Positions 17,310-26,235 of a stretch of DNA of 64,000 bases are shown one piece after another (positions within the stretch are counted from its first letter, which is position 1; the number at the start of each line of letters is the position of its first letter). The position numbers were made by a program, and so were the translations under genes. Source of the stretch: DASZHJ01 sp035517495 (GTDB taxonomy: Bacteria; Pseudomonadota; Alphaproteobacteria; ATCC43930; CGMCC-115725). Under the pieces are notes generated by a model. That model did no database searches. It was given only the letters and a program-made list of their open reading frames with translations, and was not told the origin of the DNA. The stretch covers positions 1 through 64,000 of the forward strand of contig DATIYT010000059.1 in the NCBI GenBank assembly GCA_035517495.1, given 5' to 3'.

Positions 17310-18279
17310 ATTCTGGCAACGCGACGGCGTGCTGCCGGCCCTGCTCGCGCCGCTCGGCTGGGGTTTCGGCGCCGCGGGTGCGTTGCGCCGTCGGGTGGCG
17401 CGACCGCTTGCGCCGGGGGTGCCGGTGATTTGCGTCGGCAACTTGGTGCTCGGCGGCGCCGGCAAGACGCCGATCGCGATCGATTTGGCGGTACGGCTGA
17501 CGGGAATGGGCGCGCACCCGCACCTGCTGACGCGCGGCTACGGCGGTACGCTCGCGGGCCCGACCCGCGTCGATCCCAAGCGGCACGGTGCGCGCGAGGT
17601 CGGCGATGAGCCACTGCTGCTGGCGCGCGCCGCGCCTACTTGGGTCGCGCGCGAGCGTCGCCTCTCGGCCAAGGCCGCGGTCGCGGCCGGTGCGCGCACT
17701 TTGGTGCTGGACGACGGGTTCCAAAACCCGGGACTGGCTCAGGACCTGAGATTGTTGGTGGTCGATGGACGCCTGGGTTTCGGCAATCGGCGCGTGCTCC
17801 CGGCGGGACCGCTGCGCGAACCGCTCGGGCCGGGTCTTGCTCGTGCCGACGCCGTGGTGCTGATGGGCGAGGATGAGCGCAACCTCGCATCGCTCTTGGC
17901 GGGAAAAACGATGCTGCGCGCGCGGCTCATCCCCCGGCCCGGTGCGCCCAGCCTGCGCGGAAGCGAAGTGGCGGCTTTTGCGGGGATCGGTGACCCCGGG
18001 AAATTTTTCGCCTTCCTCGAGGCGCAGGGGGCGCGGGTCATGCTATCGCGCCGGTTTCCCGATCATCAGCCCTACGACGAGGCCATGCTTGCCCCGCTTC
18101 TCGCCGAGGCGGCGCGGCGCCGTCTTCCCGTGATCGCGACCGAGAAAGACCTGGTGCGAGTGCCCCCGGCCCTGCGCTCCGAGATCACGGGATTCCCGGT
18201 CGGCGTCGAATGGGCGGACGAAGCGGCACTGTTGTCTCTCATCTCTGCGATCGCTGAGCGAGCTCGTCTAAATGGCTGA
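17290..18279 (+). CDS. lpxK: tetraacyldisaccharide 4'-kinase
   Basis: 329 residues from the ATG at 17290, inside the end of waaA. It phosphorylates the 4' position of the tetraacyl-disaccharide-1-phosphate to give lipid IVA. Motifs: an N-terminal amphipathic start (PEFWQRDGVLPALLAPLGWGF), the P-loop VGNLVLGGAGKTP, TRGYGG, VGDEPLLLA, VLDDGFQNPGL (the conserved DDGFQ) and RFPDHQPYD in the C-terminal half. The logical order would place LpxK before WaaA, but the genes are adjacent and overlapping, so protein levels are probably linked. An 8-bp overlap joins it to the next acyltransferase. Confidence 0.92.
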   Translation: MRLSAPEFWQRDGVLPALLAPLGWGFGAAGALRRRVARPLAPGVPVICVGNLVLGGAGKTPIAIDLAVRLTGMGAHPHLLTRGYGGTLAGPTRVDPKRHGAREVGDEPLLLARAAPTWVARERRLSAKAAVAAGARTLVLDDGFQNPGLAQDLRLLVVDGRLGFGNRRVLPAGPLREPLGPGLARADAVVLMGEDERNLASLLAGKTMLRARLIPRPGAPSLRGSEVAAFAGIGDPGKFFAFLEAQGARVMLSRRFPDHQPYDEAMLAPLLAEAARRRLPVIATEKDLVRVPPALRSEITGFPVGVEWADEAALLSLISAIAERARLNG

Positions 18280-19165
18280 CCGGCGGTCGGTGCGCGCGCG
18301 CATCGTCTATGCATTGGAGGCCGCGGGAGCGCTGCTGGTGTTCGCCGTGCTGCGGTTGCTGCCCGTCGACTGGTGCTCCAACTTCGGAGGCTTCGTCACA
18401 CGCCATCTCGGCCCCCATCTCGGCATCTCCAACCGCGCTCGGCGCAACATCCGCAACGCCTTGCCGGAACTCGACGATGCCGCCGTCGAGCACATCGTTG
18501 TGGCGATGTGGGACAATTTGGGACGTGTGATCGCTGAATATCCGCACCTTGACAAGTTTCGCGTCTATGAGCCCGGCGGACGCATCGAAATCGTGAACCC
18601 CGAATATGTCCGCGATCAGGGTCGCGACGGTAAAGGCACGCTCTTCTTCTCGGCCCACTATGGAAATTGGGAAGTCGTCACGATGTCAGCGACACACGCG
18701 GGCCTCGACATTGTCGAAATTTATCGCCCCGCCAATAACCCGTTGGTGGACAGGCTGATCAATCACGCGCGAAGCGTGATCGGGAGCGAGCTGGTACCGA
18801 AGGGCGCGGTCGCCGCCCGGCGCGCGGTCGCCGCGCTCCGGAGCGGGCGGCACATCGCGATGCTGGTTGATCAAAAGATGCTCGAAGGTGTTCCCGTGCC
18901 GTTTTTCGGCCGCGCCGCCTTGACCGCGCCCGCGCTGGCGCGCCTTGCACTGCATTTCAAGTGTCCCGTGGTTCCCGTCCGCATCATCCGCTCGCGAGGG
19001 GCGCATTTCCTGATCATCGCCGAACCGCCGCTCCAATATCGGCAATCCGGCGATAGCGAGGCCGACACGATCGCGCTGATGACACAGGTCAATCAGGTGT
19101 ACGAGCGGTGGATTCGCGAGCGGCCGGAGCAATGGCTTTGGCTGCACAATCGATGGCTCGACTGA
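18272..19165 (+). CDS. LpxL/HtrB-type lysophospholipid (lipid A late) acyltransferase, copy 1
   Basis: 297 residues with an N-terminal membrane anchor (ALEAAGALLVFAVLRLLPVDW). The HX4E acyltransferase motif reads SAHYGNWEVV, preceded by DNLGRVIAEYPHL and followed by IYRPANNPLVDRLI, MLVDQKM and VPFFGRAALTAPALARLA, all hallmarks of the LpxL/LpxM family (PF03279). It adds a secondary acyl chain to lipid A using acyl-ACP at the inner membrane. It overlaps lpxK by 8 bp. The tandem copy downstream is closely similar over its full length, so the pair probably arose by duplication; which copy corresponds to LpxL and which to LpxM or LpxXL cannot be told from sequence alone. Confidence 0.88.
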   Translation: MADRRSVRARIVYALEAAGALLVFAVLRLLPVDWCSNFGGFVTRHLGPHLGISNRARRNIRNALPELDDAAVEHIVVAMWDNLGRVIAEYPHLDKFRVYEPGGRIEIVNPEYVRDQGRDGKGTLFFSAHYGNWEVVTMSATHAGLDIVEIYRPANNPLVDRLINHARSVIGSELVPKGAVAARRAVAALRSGRHIAMLVDQKMLEGVPVPFFGRAALTAPALARLALHFKCPVVPVRIIRSRGAHFLIIAEPPLQYRQSGDSEADTIALMTQVNQVYERWIRERPEQWLWLHNRWLD

Positions 19166-19193
19166 ACGACATGCCTCGTGAGGGCAAGTCCGC

Positions 19194-20084
19194 ATGACGC
19201 CGCGCTCGATCGCGGCTTGGAGTCGAATGGTCGTGGAGGCGGCATGTGCGGTGCTTTTGTTTGGAGCACTTCGGTTGCTCCCTCTCGATTGGGCCTCGGG
19301 TGGCTGCGGCTTTCTCGCGCGTCAGATTGGTCCTCGGCTAGGGATTAGCCGACGCGCTCGGCGCAATATCGGCCGGGCCATGCCGCAGCTCGGCAGTGAG
19401 GCGGTCGAGCGCATTGTCGCGGGGATGTGGAATAATCTCGGTCGCGTCATCGCCGAATACCCGCACCTCCGCAGGTTTCGGGTCTACGAACCTGGCGGCC
19501 GCATCGAGTTGGTGGATCCCGAGCGCGTGCGCGACCAGTTGAACTCGAAGACGAGCACGCTGTTTTTCTCGGCGCATTATGGCAATTGGGAATTGGTGAC
19601 GCTGCCCGCGACCCAGGCCGGCTACGACATCGTGGGAATCTATCGCGGCGCCAACAATCCGCTGGTCGACCGCCTGATCAATCGCGCCCGCCGCCCCGTC
19701 GGTGGCGAACTCGTGCCGAAGACGGCGGTCGCGACGCGATACGCCATCGAGGCAATCAGGCGCGGACGCCATATCGGGATGCTGGTCGACCAGAAGATGA
19801 ACGAGGGCGTGGCGGCACCTTTCTTCGGCCGCCCAGCCATGACCACCCCATTGCTGGCGCGTCTCGCCTTGCGCTTTGACTGTCCCGTCGTCCCCGTGCG
19901 TGTGATCCGCGGTGCCGGCTCGCACTTTCGCATCGCCATCGAGCCTCCGTTGCAATACCGAAAGACCGGTGACATTGCCGCGGACACGCTCGCCCTGACG
20001 ACCCAAGTGAATCAGGTGATCGAGCGCTGGATCGGCGAGCGGCCGGAACAATGGTTCTGGCTGCACAACCGGTGGCCCGATTGA
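19194..20084 (+). CDS. LpxL/HtrB-type lysophospholipid acyltransferase, copy 2
   Basis: 296 residues, colinear with the gene before it: same anchor position (CAVLLFGALRLLPLDW), WNNLGRVIAEYPHL, SAHYGNWELV (HX4E), IYRGANNPLVDRLI, MLVDQKMNEGVAAPFFGRPAMTTPLLARLA and a C-terminal EQWFWLHNRWPD matching EQWLWLHNRWLD. It lies 28 bp downstream of copy 1 and ends the lipid A operon; the M23 gene converges on it with a 6-bp gap. Two copies suggest two different secondary acylations of lipid A, giving a hexa-acylated product, but substrate preference is inferred. Confidence 0.87.
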   Translation: MTPRSIAAWSRMVVEAACAVLLFGALRLLPLDWASGGCGFLARQIGPRLGISRRARRNIGRAMPQLGSEAVERIVAGMWNNLGRVIAEYPHLRRFRVYEPGGRIELVDPERVRDQLNSKTSTLFFSAHYGNWELVTLPATQAGYDIVGIYRGANNPLVDRLINRARRPVGGELVPKTAVATRYAIEAIRRGRHIGMLVDQKMNEGVAAPFFGRPAMTTPLLARLALRFDCPVVPVRVIRGAGSHFRIAIEPPLQYRKTGDIAADTLALTTQVNQVIERWIGERPEQWFWLHNRWPD

Positions 20085-20090
20085 GCGCGG

Positions 20091-20906
20091 CTATTTCGGC
20101 ATTGGCCCGGCAACCAGCTCGGGGTCGAGCCCGGTGTTGTACCAGTGCACGCCCCAATGGAGATTGGGCCCGGTGGCGCGGCCGGTGGCGCCCAGGAGAC
20201 CGATCGTCTGCCCTTGCTGCACTTTGTCGCCAACCTGCACATCAAGGCGCTCCAGATGCACGTAAAGCGTCGAGAGCCCATAGCCGTGATCGATGATTAC
20301 GGTGCCGCCGGTGAAGTAGAGATCGCGCTCGGCGAGCGTCACTGTTCCCCCCGCGGCGGCCTTGACCGGCGTCCCCGCGGGTGCCGCGATGTCCACGCCC
20401 AGATGCGGCGCGCGCGGCGCGCCATTGAGTATGCGTTCGCTGCCGTAGATGCCGGTGATCGGTCCGGTCACGGGCCAGATCAGCGGCGCCTCGAAATCGA
20501 GGCCACCGCTTTCGACGGCGCGCGCCGTGCGGATGAGCGCGGCCTCCGCCTTGATGCGCTCCAGAAGCTGCGCGTTCGGCGTCACCTGCTCCTCCGGCAG
20601 GCCATTGATATGCTGAACGTCGTATTGGCGCTTCTCGATTGTGAGGGTACGCCGCTCGCTCGCGCCGTCGGCATCGGTCACGACGAGCGCGGCCTCGCTC
20701 GGCGCGTCACGACCAAAACCCAGGATGAAATGCCCGTCTGGCGCAACACGAATCGGGTGGCCGTCGAGGCTGACCTGCGCACCCGGTTCGACCATCCCGC
20801 GCACCAGCGCCCCCTGTTCCAGCGGACCCTCCAACGTCAGCGATGCCGCGTGCGCCGAAGCGGCGAACGCGGCGAGCGAAATCGCAACCACCAATCTCGC
20901 GCTCAT
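20091..20906 (-). CDS. M23-family (LytM-like) peptidoglycan peptidase, exported, possibly degenerate
   Basis: 271 residues with a signal peptide (cleavage likely after AASAHA, residue 20). Residues ~22-90 form a beta-rich N-terminal domain and ~140-271 the M23 domain: GIYGSERILNG, HLGVD (H168, D172, the zinc ligands), DHGYGLSTLYVHL (H217) and GPNLHWGV (H250). The usual GPHLH motif has Asn248 where the first, catalytic His is expected. The zinc ligands are otherwise intact. The protein may therefore be a weak or inactive LytM factor that activates amidases, or the substitution may be tolerated. Its start overlaps the xseA stop by 4 bp, so the two are co-transcribed. Location: periplasm. Confidence 0.8.
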   Translation of the reverse strand: MSARLVVAISLAAFAASAHAASLTLEGPLEQGALVRGMVEPGAQVSLDGHPIRVAPDGHFILGFGRDAPSEAALVVTDADGASERRTLTIEKRQYDVQHINGLPEEQVTPNAQLLERIKAEAALIRTARAVESGGLDFEAPLIWPVTGPITGIYGSERILNGAPRAPHLGVDIAAPAGTPVKAAAGGTVTLAERDLYFTGGTVIIDHGYGLSTLYVHLERLDVQVGDKVQQGQTIGLLGATGRATGPNLHWGVHWYNTGLDPELVAGPMPK

Positions 20907-22330
20907 AGCAAGGTTCCCTGGTCGGGCTCGCCGGGTTTCCCGGATCGCGAGCGGCGCCGCGGTCCCTCTGCGGTTACGCCCACGATGCCGTCATGAAAGC
21001 GGAGGCTGAGCGAGGCGCCCGGCGCGATGGCGTCGGCCGAGACCACCGGCTTGCCGCTGGCGTCGCGTACCAGCGCGAATCCCCGCTCGAGCGCGCTCAG
21101 CAGCGCCTGACGGTTGCCTTCAAGACGTCGCGCGAGCCCGTCGAGGCTCCTATGCTCACGCTCAAGCATGCGCGCCATGGCGTGCGCGAGCCGGTCGGGA
21201 AATGCCGCGAGCCGTTCGCGCGCCTGGGCGACCCGGGCGCCGATCGTGGCGATGCCGATGCGATCCGCGACGGCGCGGTAGCGCTCGCTTTTGATCGAGA
21301 GGAATCGGTCGAGGCCATGGGAGAGACGCTCGGCGCGATCATCGAGGCGCTGGACCGCCGCCTCCAGCAGGGAACGCGGTTCCGGAAGCCCGCGGGCAAG
21401 CCCCTCGATTCGCAACCGCCGCTCCTCCAGAAGCCGCAGGGTCGCTGTGGTGACCCTGCCGCCGATATCGCGAACTTGAGCGAGAAGCTCGATTCTGACC
21501 GGCACCGCCATCTCGGCAGCAGCGGTCGGCGTGGGAGCGCGCCGGTCGCTTGCATGGTCGATGAGCGTGGTGTCGCTCTCGTGACCGACAGCGGCGATCA
21601 GCGGGATCGCCGAAGCCGCCGCCGCGCGGACCACAATTTCCTCGTTGAACGCCATCAGGTCTTCAAGACTCCCGCCGCCGCGCGCCACGATCAGCAGCTC
21701 GGGCCGCGGTACCGGTCCGCCGGGCGGCAGCCGGTTGAAACCCTCGATCGCCGCCGCTACCTGTGCGGCGGCACCCTCACCCTGCACGGCCACCGGCCAC
21801 AGAAGCACGCGGCGCGGGAAGCGATCCTCCAGGCGGTGCAGAATGTCGCGGATAACGGCCCCCGTCGGCGAGGTCACGACGCCGATCACTTCCGGAAGAT
21901 AGGGAAGCTTCTTCTTGCGTGCGGCGTCGAACAAACCCTCCGCGGCAAGCCGCTTGCGCCGTTCCTCTAGCATCTTCAGGAGGGCGCCCACGCCCGCCAG
22001 CTCGACGCTTTCCACCACCATTTGGTATTTGGAGCGCCCGGCATAGGTGGTGATCCGGCCGGTGCACACCACTTCGATCCCATCCTCGGGCTTGATCGCG
22101 AGGCGTTGCGCGGTGGTGCGCCAGATCACCGCGTCGAGCACCGCCTCGCTGTCCTTGAGGCTGAAGTAGCAATGACCGGAGCCGTGCCGCTTGAATCCCG
22201 AAATTTCACCGCGCACGCGCACATAGGAGAAACCCTGTTCGAGGCTGCGCTTCACCGCGGCCGAAATCTCGCTGACCGTGTATTCCGGCAGATTGAGCCG
22301 CGGCGCGGAGTCGAAGGCGCTTTCCGTCAT
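20903..22330 (-). CDS. xseA: exodeoxyribonuclease VII large subunit
   Basis: 475 residues. The N-terminal OB-fold (tRNA_anti-like) spans about 15-110 (YTVSEISAAVKRSLEQGFSYVRVRGEISGF and GHCYFSLKDSEAVLDAVIW). The nuclease domain follows, with GVVTSPTGAVIRDILHRL, IVARGGGSLEDLMAFNEE and AVGHESDTTLIDHASDRRAPTPTAAAE, the recognised XseA signature. The C-terminal third is a long helical region. With XseB (not in this window) it degrades single-stranded DNA. It is divergent from purD across a 44-bp gap, a common alphaproteobacterial pairing, and drives the M23 gene behind it. Confidence 0.95.
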   Translation of the reverse strand: MTESAFDSAPRLNLPEYTVSEISAAVKRSLEQGFSYVRVRGEISGFKRHGSGHCYFSLKDSEAVLDAVIWRTTAQRLAIKPEDGIEVVCTGRITTYAGRSKYQMVVESVELAGVGALLKMLEERRKRLAAEGLFDAARKKKLPYLPEVIGVVTSPTGAVIRDILHRLEDRFPRRVLLWPVAVQGEGAAAQVAAAIEGFNRLPPGGPVPRPELLIVARGGGSLEDLMAFNEEIVVRAAAASAIPLIAAVGHESDTTLIDHASDRRAPTPTAAAEMAVPVRIELLAQVRDIGGRVTTATLRLLEERRLRIEGLARGLPEPRSLLEAAVQRLDDRAERLSHGLDRFLSIKSERYRAVADRIGIATIGARVAQARERLAAFPDRLAHAMARMLEREHRSLDGLARRLEGNRQALLSALERGFALVRDASGKPVVSADAIAPGASLSLRFHDGIVGVTAEGPRRRSRSGKPGEPDQGTLL

Positions 22331-22374
22331 GGCCCGCTATGATACAAGAGCGCTCGCGGCGACACGAGGACGGC

Positions 22375-23652
22375 ATGCGTATTTTGCTGGTGGGATCGGG
22401 CGGCCGTGAACATGCGCTCGCCTGGGCAATCGCGGCCTCGCCCCTTTGCGACCGGCTCTTCGCGGCGCCCGGGAATCCAGGGATTGCCGAGCTGGCGACA
22501 TGCGTGCCGATCGGTGCCTTGGACCTCGACCGTCTGGTGGCGTTTGCCCAGGCCGAGCGCATCGATTTCGCAGTGATCGGACCCGAGGCGCCCCTCGTGG
22601 CGGGAATCGTGGACCGACTCGAAGCCGCGGGGGTCGCCGCGTTCGGCCCGTCCGCCGCCGCCGCCGCGCTTGAGGGCTCGAAGGGTTTCACCAAGGACCT
22701 CTGCGCCAAATACAGAATTCCGACCGCTGCCTATCGCCGCTTCAATGACGCCACGGCGGCCAAGGAATACGCGCGCGGGCGCCCCCCGCCGATCGTCGTA
22801 AAGGCGGACGGGTTGGCCGCCGGAAAGGGTGTCACCATCGCCGCGACCGCCGACGAAGCCTTTGCTGCAATCGATGACGCGATGCTCGGCGGGCGCTTCG
22901 GTACTGCCGGCGCCGAAGTCGTGATCGAGGATTTCCTCAGGGGCGAAGAGGCGAGCGTCTTCGCGCTGGTGGATGGTCGGCACAGCCTCCTCCTCGCCTC
23001 GGCGCAGGACCACAAGCGCGTGGGCGACGGCGATGCCGGACCCAACACCGGCGGCATGGGAGCCTATTCACCGGCCCCCTGCGTGACACAGGAAATCGAG
23101 GCGCGCATCCGTCGCGAGATCATTGAGCCCACCGTCGCGGCGATGGCGCGCGCGGGTCGCCCGTTCAAGGGCGTGCTCTATGCCGGGCTGATGCTGACCA
23201 CGGAGGGACCCAAGCTCATCGAATACAACGTCCGTTTCGGCGACCCGGAGGCGCAAGTGTTGATCCCGCGCCTTAAGAGCGACTTGTTGCCCGCGCTGAT
23301 CGCCGCCCGCGACGGCGTGCTCGACGGATTCGATCTGCGATGGCGTGAGGAGGCGGCGCTCTGCGTTGTGCTGGCGGCGCGGGGATACCCCGAGGATCCC
23401 CAGCGCGGCACCGAGATCCGCGGCCTCGACGGCGCCCAATCGGCGGCGCCGGAAGTCATCATCTTCCATGCCGGAACCAAACGCGCGGACGGCCGGCTGC
23501 TCGCTGATGGTGGTCGCGTGCTGAACGTCGTGGCGTTGGGCGCCGATTTGGCGGAAGCGCAGCGACGCGCCTATGCGGCAGTCGACCGGATCGATTGGCC
23601 CGAGGGATTCTGCCGCAGGGACATCGGCTGGCGCGCGCTCAAGGGAGTGTGA
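22375..23652 (+). CDS. purD: phosphoribosylamine-glycine ligase (GAR synthetase)
   Basis: 425 residues from the ATG at 22375, with GAGGA eight bases upstream; a longer frame from 22339 lacks this support. It catalyses ATP-dependent joining of 5-phosphoribosylamine and glycine in purine synthesis. The ATP-grasp order is complete: MRILLVGSGGREHAL at the start, FGPSAAAAALEGSKGF, IVVKADGLAAGKGV, DFLRGEEASVFAL, QDHKRVGDGDAGPNTGGMGAYSPAP, and EYNVRFGDPEAQVL with the metal-binding Glu and Asn. Its stop abuts the stop of tadA on the other strand with no gap, so transcripts must overlap in the 3' region. Confidence 0.95.
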   Translation: MRILLVGSGGREHALAWAIAASPLCDRLFAAPGNPGIAELATCVPIGALDLDRLVAFAQAERIDFAVIGPEAPLVAGIVDRLEAAGVAAFGPSAAAAALEGSKGFTKDLCAKYRIPTAAYRRFNDATAAKEYARGRPPPIVVKADGLAAGKGVTIAATADEAFAAIDDAMLGGRFGTAGAEVVIEDFLRGEEASVFALVDGRHSLLLASAQDHKRVGDGDAGPNTGGMGAYSPAPCVTQEIEARIRREIIEPTVAAMARAGRPFKGVLYAGLMLTTEGPKLIEYNVRFGDPEAQVLIPRLKSDLLPALIAARDGVLDGFDLRWREEAALCVVLAARGYPEDPQRGTEIRGLDGAQSAAPEVIIFHAGTKRADGRLLADGGRVLNVVALGADLAEAQRRAYAAVDRIDWPEGFCRRDIGWRALKGV

Positions 23653-24144
23653 TCAAGACTGGCGGCCGGCGTCTCTGAGGCTGCGGAAGAATTCTTGCAG
23701 CAGCTCGGACGCGCGAGCCTCCTCGATACCGCCATAGACCTCGGGCCGGTGATGGATTGTCGCCTGCGCGTATAGGCGAGGTCCATGCTCGATCGCGCCG
23801 CCCTTGGGGTCATAGGCCCCGAAATACAGCCTCTGGACGCGCGCGAAGGAAGCCGCCGCCGCGCACATGGCGCAGGGCTCTAGCGTCACGTAAAGATCGC
23901 AGCCCACGAGTCGAGTGGTGCCTAACCGCTCGCTTGCTGCGCGCAGAACCAGCATCTCCGCATGGGCCGTCGGATCGCTCAGCTCCTCGACGCGGTTGCC
24001 CGCTGCAGCCAGCACTCGGCCGCTCTGGGTCTGCACCAGCACCGCCCCCACTGGCACCTCGCCGCGGGCGGCCGCATGCTCCGCCTCGGTGAGCGCCAGC
24101 GCCATGAACGAGTCGTTGGGTGGCACGTCCTCATTTACTCCCAT
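23653..24144 (-). CDS. tadA: tRNA(adenine34) deaminase
   Basis: 163 residues. It deaminates A34 to inosine in tRNA-Arg(ACG) and is normally essential. The zinc site is intact: TAHAEM (His plus catalytic Glu) and EPCAMCAAA (two Cys). GEVPVGAVLV and RLYFGAYDPKGGA are standard for TadA, and the length is typical. It is divergent from the amidotransferase gene by 40 bp. In many alphaproteobacteria tadA sits beside rluB and rsmD; here an amidotransferase gene lies between them. Confidence 0.93.
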   Translation of the reverse strand: MGVNEDVPPNDSFMALALTEAEHAAARGEVPVGAVLVQTQSGRVLAAAGNRVEELSDPTAHAEMLVLRAASERLGTTRLVGCDLYVTLEPCAMCAAAASFARVQRLYFGAYDPKGGAIEHGPRLYAQATIHHRPEVYGGIEEARASELLQEFFRSLRDAGRQS

Positions 24145-24184
24145 CGTTGCGGCCGCGGCCTGGTACGCCTAAAGTCTTCCCAGC

Positions 24185-24898
24185 ATGGCACAACCGATCA
24201 TCGGCCTCACCCTCGATTCCGAGCCGCCCGGCGGCTATTCCAAGCTGCCGTGGTATGCGCTGCGGCAGAATTATTGTGAGGCCGTGCTGCGTGCGGGCGG
24301 CCTGCCGATCCTGCTGCCGCATGAGCCCGAGCAGGCCCAGGCCTATATCGAGCTGGTCGATGCGCTGATCGTGACCGGCGGCGCCTTCGATGTGGACCCA
24401 ACGCTGTTCGGCGCCGCCGAACGTCATGCCACGGTCAGCACCAAAGACCGACGCACCGCCTTCGAACTTGCGATCGCGCGCCAGGCCGTCGAGACGGACC
24501 TGCCGCTGCTGGGCATTTGCGGCGGGCAGCAATTGCTGAACGTGGCGCTGGGCGGAACTCTTATTCAGCACATCCCCGACGAAGTGCCGGACGCGCTTGC
24601 CCACGAGCAACCGAATCCGCGCGACCAGCCCGGCCATGTCGTGCGAGTAATCGAAGGGACGCTGCTCCGCCGCATCGCCGGTAAAGAGGAGCTTCCGGTC
24701 AACAGCGCGCATCATCAGGCGGTGAAGGCGCCCGCGCCGGGCTTGGTGGTCGACGCGGTCGCACCTGACGGCGTGATCGAGGGGATAGAGGACCCGCGGC
24801 GACGCTTCTGCATCGGCGTGCAGTGGCACCCCGAATACGCCATTACCGACGCCGATCGCCGCCTCTTCAAGGCGCTCATCGAGGCGGCGCACGCCTGA
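24185..24898 (+). CDS. class I glutamine amidotransferase-like hydrolase (PuuD/peptidase C26 type)
   Basis: 237 residues. The alpha/beta fold has GLTLDSEPPGGYSKLPWYALRQNYCEAV, DALIVTGGAFDVDP, the nucleophile loop LGICGGQQLLNVALGG (Cys), NSAHHQAVKAPAPGL and IGVQWHPEYA with the catalytic His-Glu pair. It fits gamma-glutamyl-gamma-aminobutyrate hydrolase (PuuD) and relatives that cleave gamma-glutamyl amides. No putrescine-pathway partners are present here, so the true substrate is uncertain. It lies 4 bp upstream of rluB on the same strand, pointing to a shared transcript. Confidence 0.8.
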   Translation: MAQPIIGLTLDSEPPGGYSKLPWYALRQNYCEAVLRAGGLPILLPHEPEQAQAYIELVDALIVTGGAFDVDPTLFGAAERHATVSTKDRRTAFELAIARQAVETDLPLLGICGGQQLLNVALGGTLIQHIPDEVPDALAHEQPNPRDQPGHVVRVIEGTLLRRIAGKEELPVNSAHHQAVKAPAPGLVVDAVAPDGVIEGIEDPRRRFCIGVQWHPEYAITDADRRLFKALIEAAHA

Positions 24899-24902
24899 TC
24901 CC

Positions 24903-25667
24903 ATGACATCCGCTGTGGCGACGCCCAAGGGCGAGCGCGTAGCCAAGCTGATGGCGCGCGCCGGCCTCTGCTCACGCCGCGACGCCGAGCGGTGGATCGC
25001 GGAGGGCCGGGTGAGCCTCGACGGCAAAGTGCTTACCAGTCCCGCGGTATTGGCAACGGCGGCGAGCGATCTGCGCGTCGACGGAAAACCGATGGCATCT
25101 CCGGCGCCGGCGCGGCTCTGGCGCTATCACAAGCCGCCAGGCCTGGTGACCACCCATCGCGACGAGAAGGGCCGGCCCACCGTGTTCCAGAACCTGCCGG
25201 CGGAACTGCCGCGCGTGGTGTCCGTCGGACGCCTCGACCTCACTTCCGAGGGACTGCTGCTGCTCACCAATGACGGCGGCCTCGCCCGCGCACTGGAATT
25301 GCCGGCCCGCGGATGGCTTCGCCGCTACCGCGTGCGGGTCAACGGCACGGTCGACCCCGCGGCCCTGGCGGCGCTTGAGCGCGGCATCACTCTTGACGGT
25401 ATCGCCTATGGGCCGATCCACGCCACGCTCGAACGCGTGCAAGGCCACAATGCCTGGCTTGCGGTCAGCCTGCGCGAGGGCAAGAACCGGGAAATACGCC
25501 GCGTGATGGCGCATCTGGGTCTCGCGGTCACGCGCCTCATCCGTATCGCCTACGGGCCATTCCAGCTCGGCCATCTGCCACGCAGGGCGGTCGAAGAGGT
25601 GCCGCCGCGCGTGCTCCGCGAGCAGCTCGGCAAGCCGCGCGAGGACCATGCGCATCGTCGCCGGTAA
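24903..25667 (+). CDS. rluB: 23S rRNA pseudouridine synthase B family
   Basis: 254 residues. Residues ~12-58 form an S4 RNA-binding domain (RVAKLMARAGLCSRRDAERWIAEGRVSLDG). The RsuA/RluB catalytic domain follows with YHKPPGLVTTHRDEKGRPTVF, VSVGRLDLTSEGLLLLTNDG, where the Asp of GRLD is the catalytic residue, and LREGKNREIRRVMAHLGL. It converts a uridine in helix 89 of 23S rRNA to pseudouridine. RluE or RluF would be alternatives, but the S4 domain and neighbourhood fit RluB. It overlaps rsmD by 20 bp. Confidence 0.88.
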   Translation: MTSAVATPKGERVAKLMARAGLCSRRDAERWIAEGRVSLDGKVLTSPAVLATAASDLRVDGKPMASPAPARLWRYHKPPGLVTTHRDEKGRPTVFQNLPAELPRVVSVGRLDLTSEGLLLLTNDGGLARALELPARGWLRRYRVRVNGTVDPAALAALERGITLDGIAYGPIHATLERVQGHNAWLAVSLREGKNREIRRVMAHLGLAVTRLIRIAYGPFQLGHLPRRAVEEVPPRVLREQLGKPREDHAHRRR

Positions 25668-26220
25668 GCACCGCGGGCGGCGCCTCTCGGCGCCGGCGGG
25701 AAGCGCGGTCAGGCCCACCTCCGAGCGCGCGCGCGAGGCGCTGTTCAATATCCTGGCCCATGGCCGATTCGCGGCGATGCCGGTCTATGACGAGGCGCGT
25801 GTGCTCGACATCTTCGCGGGAACGGGCGCTCTTGGCCTCGAGGCGCTGTCGCGCGGCGCGCGGTTCGCCACTTTCATCGAAAACGATCGCGAAGCACGCG
25901 CCGCGCTTGCAAAGAACGTGAAGGCCCTGGGCGAAGATGCCCGCACGCGCATCCTGGCGGCCGACGGCACGCAGTTGCCGCGCGCCGATGGACCGTACAA
26001 CTTGGTATTCCTCGATCCACCCTACCGCAGCGGACTCGCCCCGCGCGCGCTTGCGTCGCTCAAGCAGATGGGCTGGATCGCGCCCGAGGCGCTGCTGATC
26101 TTGGAGCTTGCGGCGCGCGAACCGTTCGCGCCGCCGCCCGATTTCGCAATTCTTGAAGAGCGCCGCTATGGAGCGGGAAGATTGGTATTCCTCCGCGTGC
26201 AGCCAACCGAACCATGTTGA
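25648..26220 (+). CDS. rsmD: 16S rRNA (guanine966-N2)-methyltransferase
   Basis: 190 residues. MRIVAGKHRGRRLSAP at the N-terminus, RPTSERAREALFNIL, the SAM motif VLDIFAGTGALGLEALSRGA and the catalytic NLVFLDPPY together define RsmD (PF03602). The product modifies G966 of 16S rRNA during 30S assembly. It begins inside the end of rluB, and the two rRNA modification enzymes are likely translated together. A hicAB pair starts 16 bp after its stop. Confidence 0.92.
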   Translation: MRIVAGKHRGRRLSAPAGSAVRPTSERAREALFNILAHGRFAAMPVYDEARVLDIFAGTGALGLEALSRGARFATFIENDREARAALAKNVKALGEDARTRILAADGTQLPRADGPYNLVFLDPPYRSGLAPRALASLKQMGWIAPEALLILELAAREPFAPPPDFAILEERRYGAGRLVFLRVQPTEPC

Positions 26221-26235
26221 GCCCCGCACAAATAT

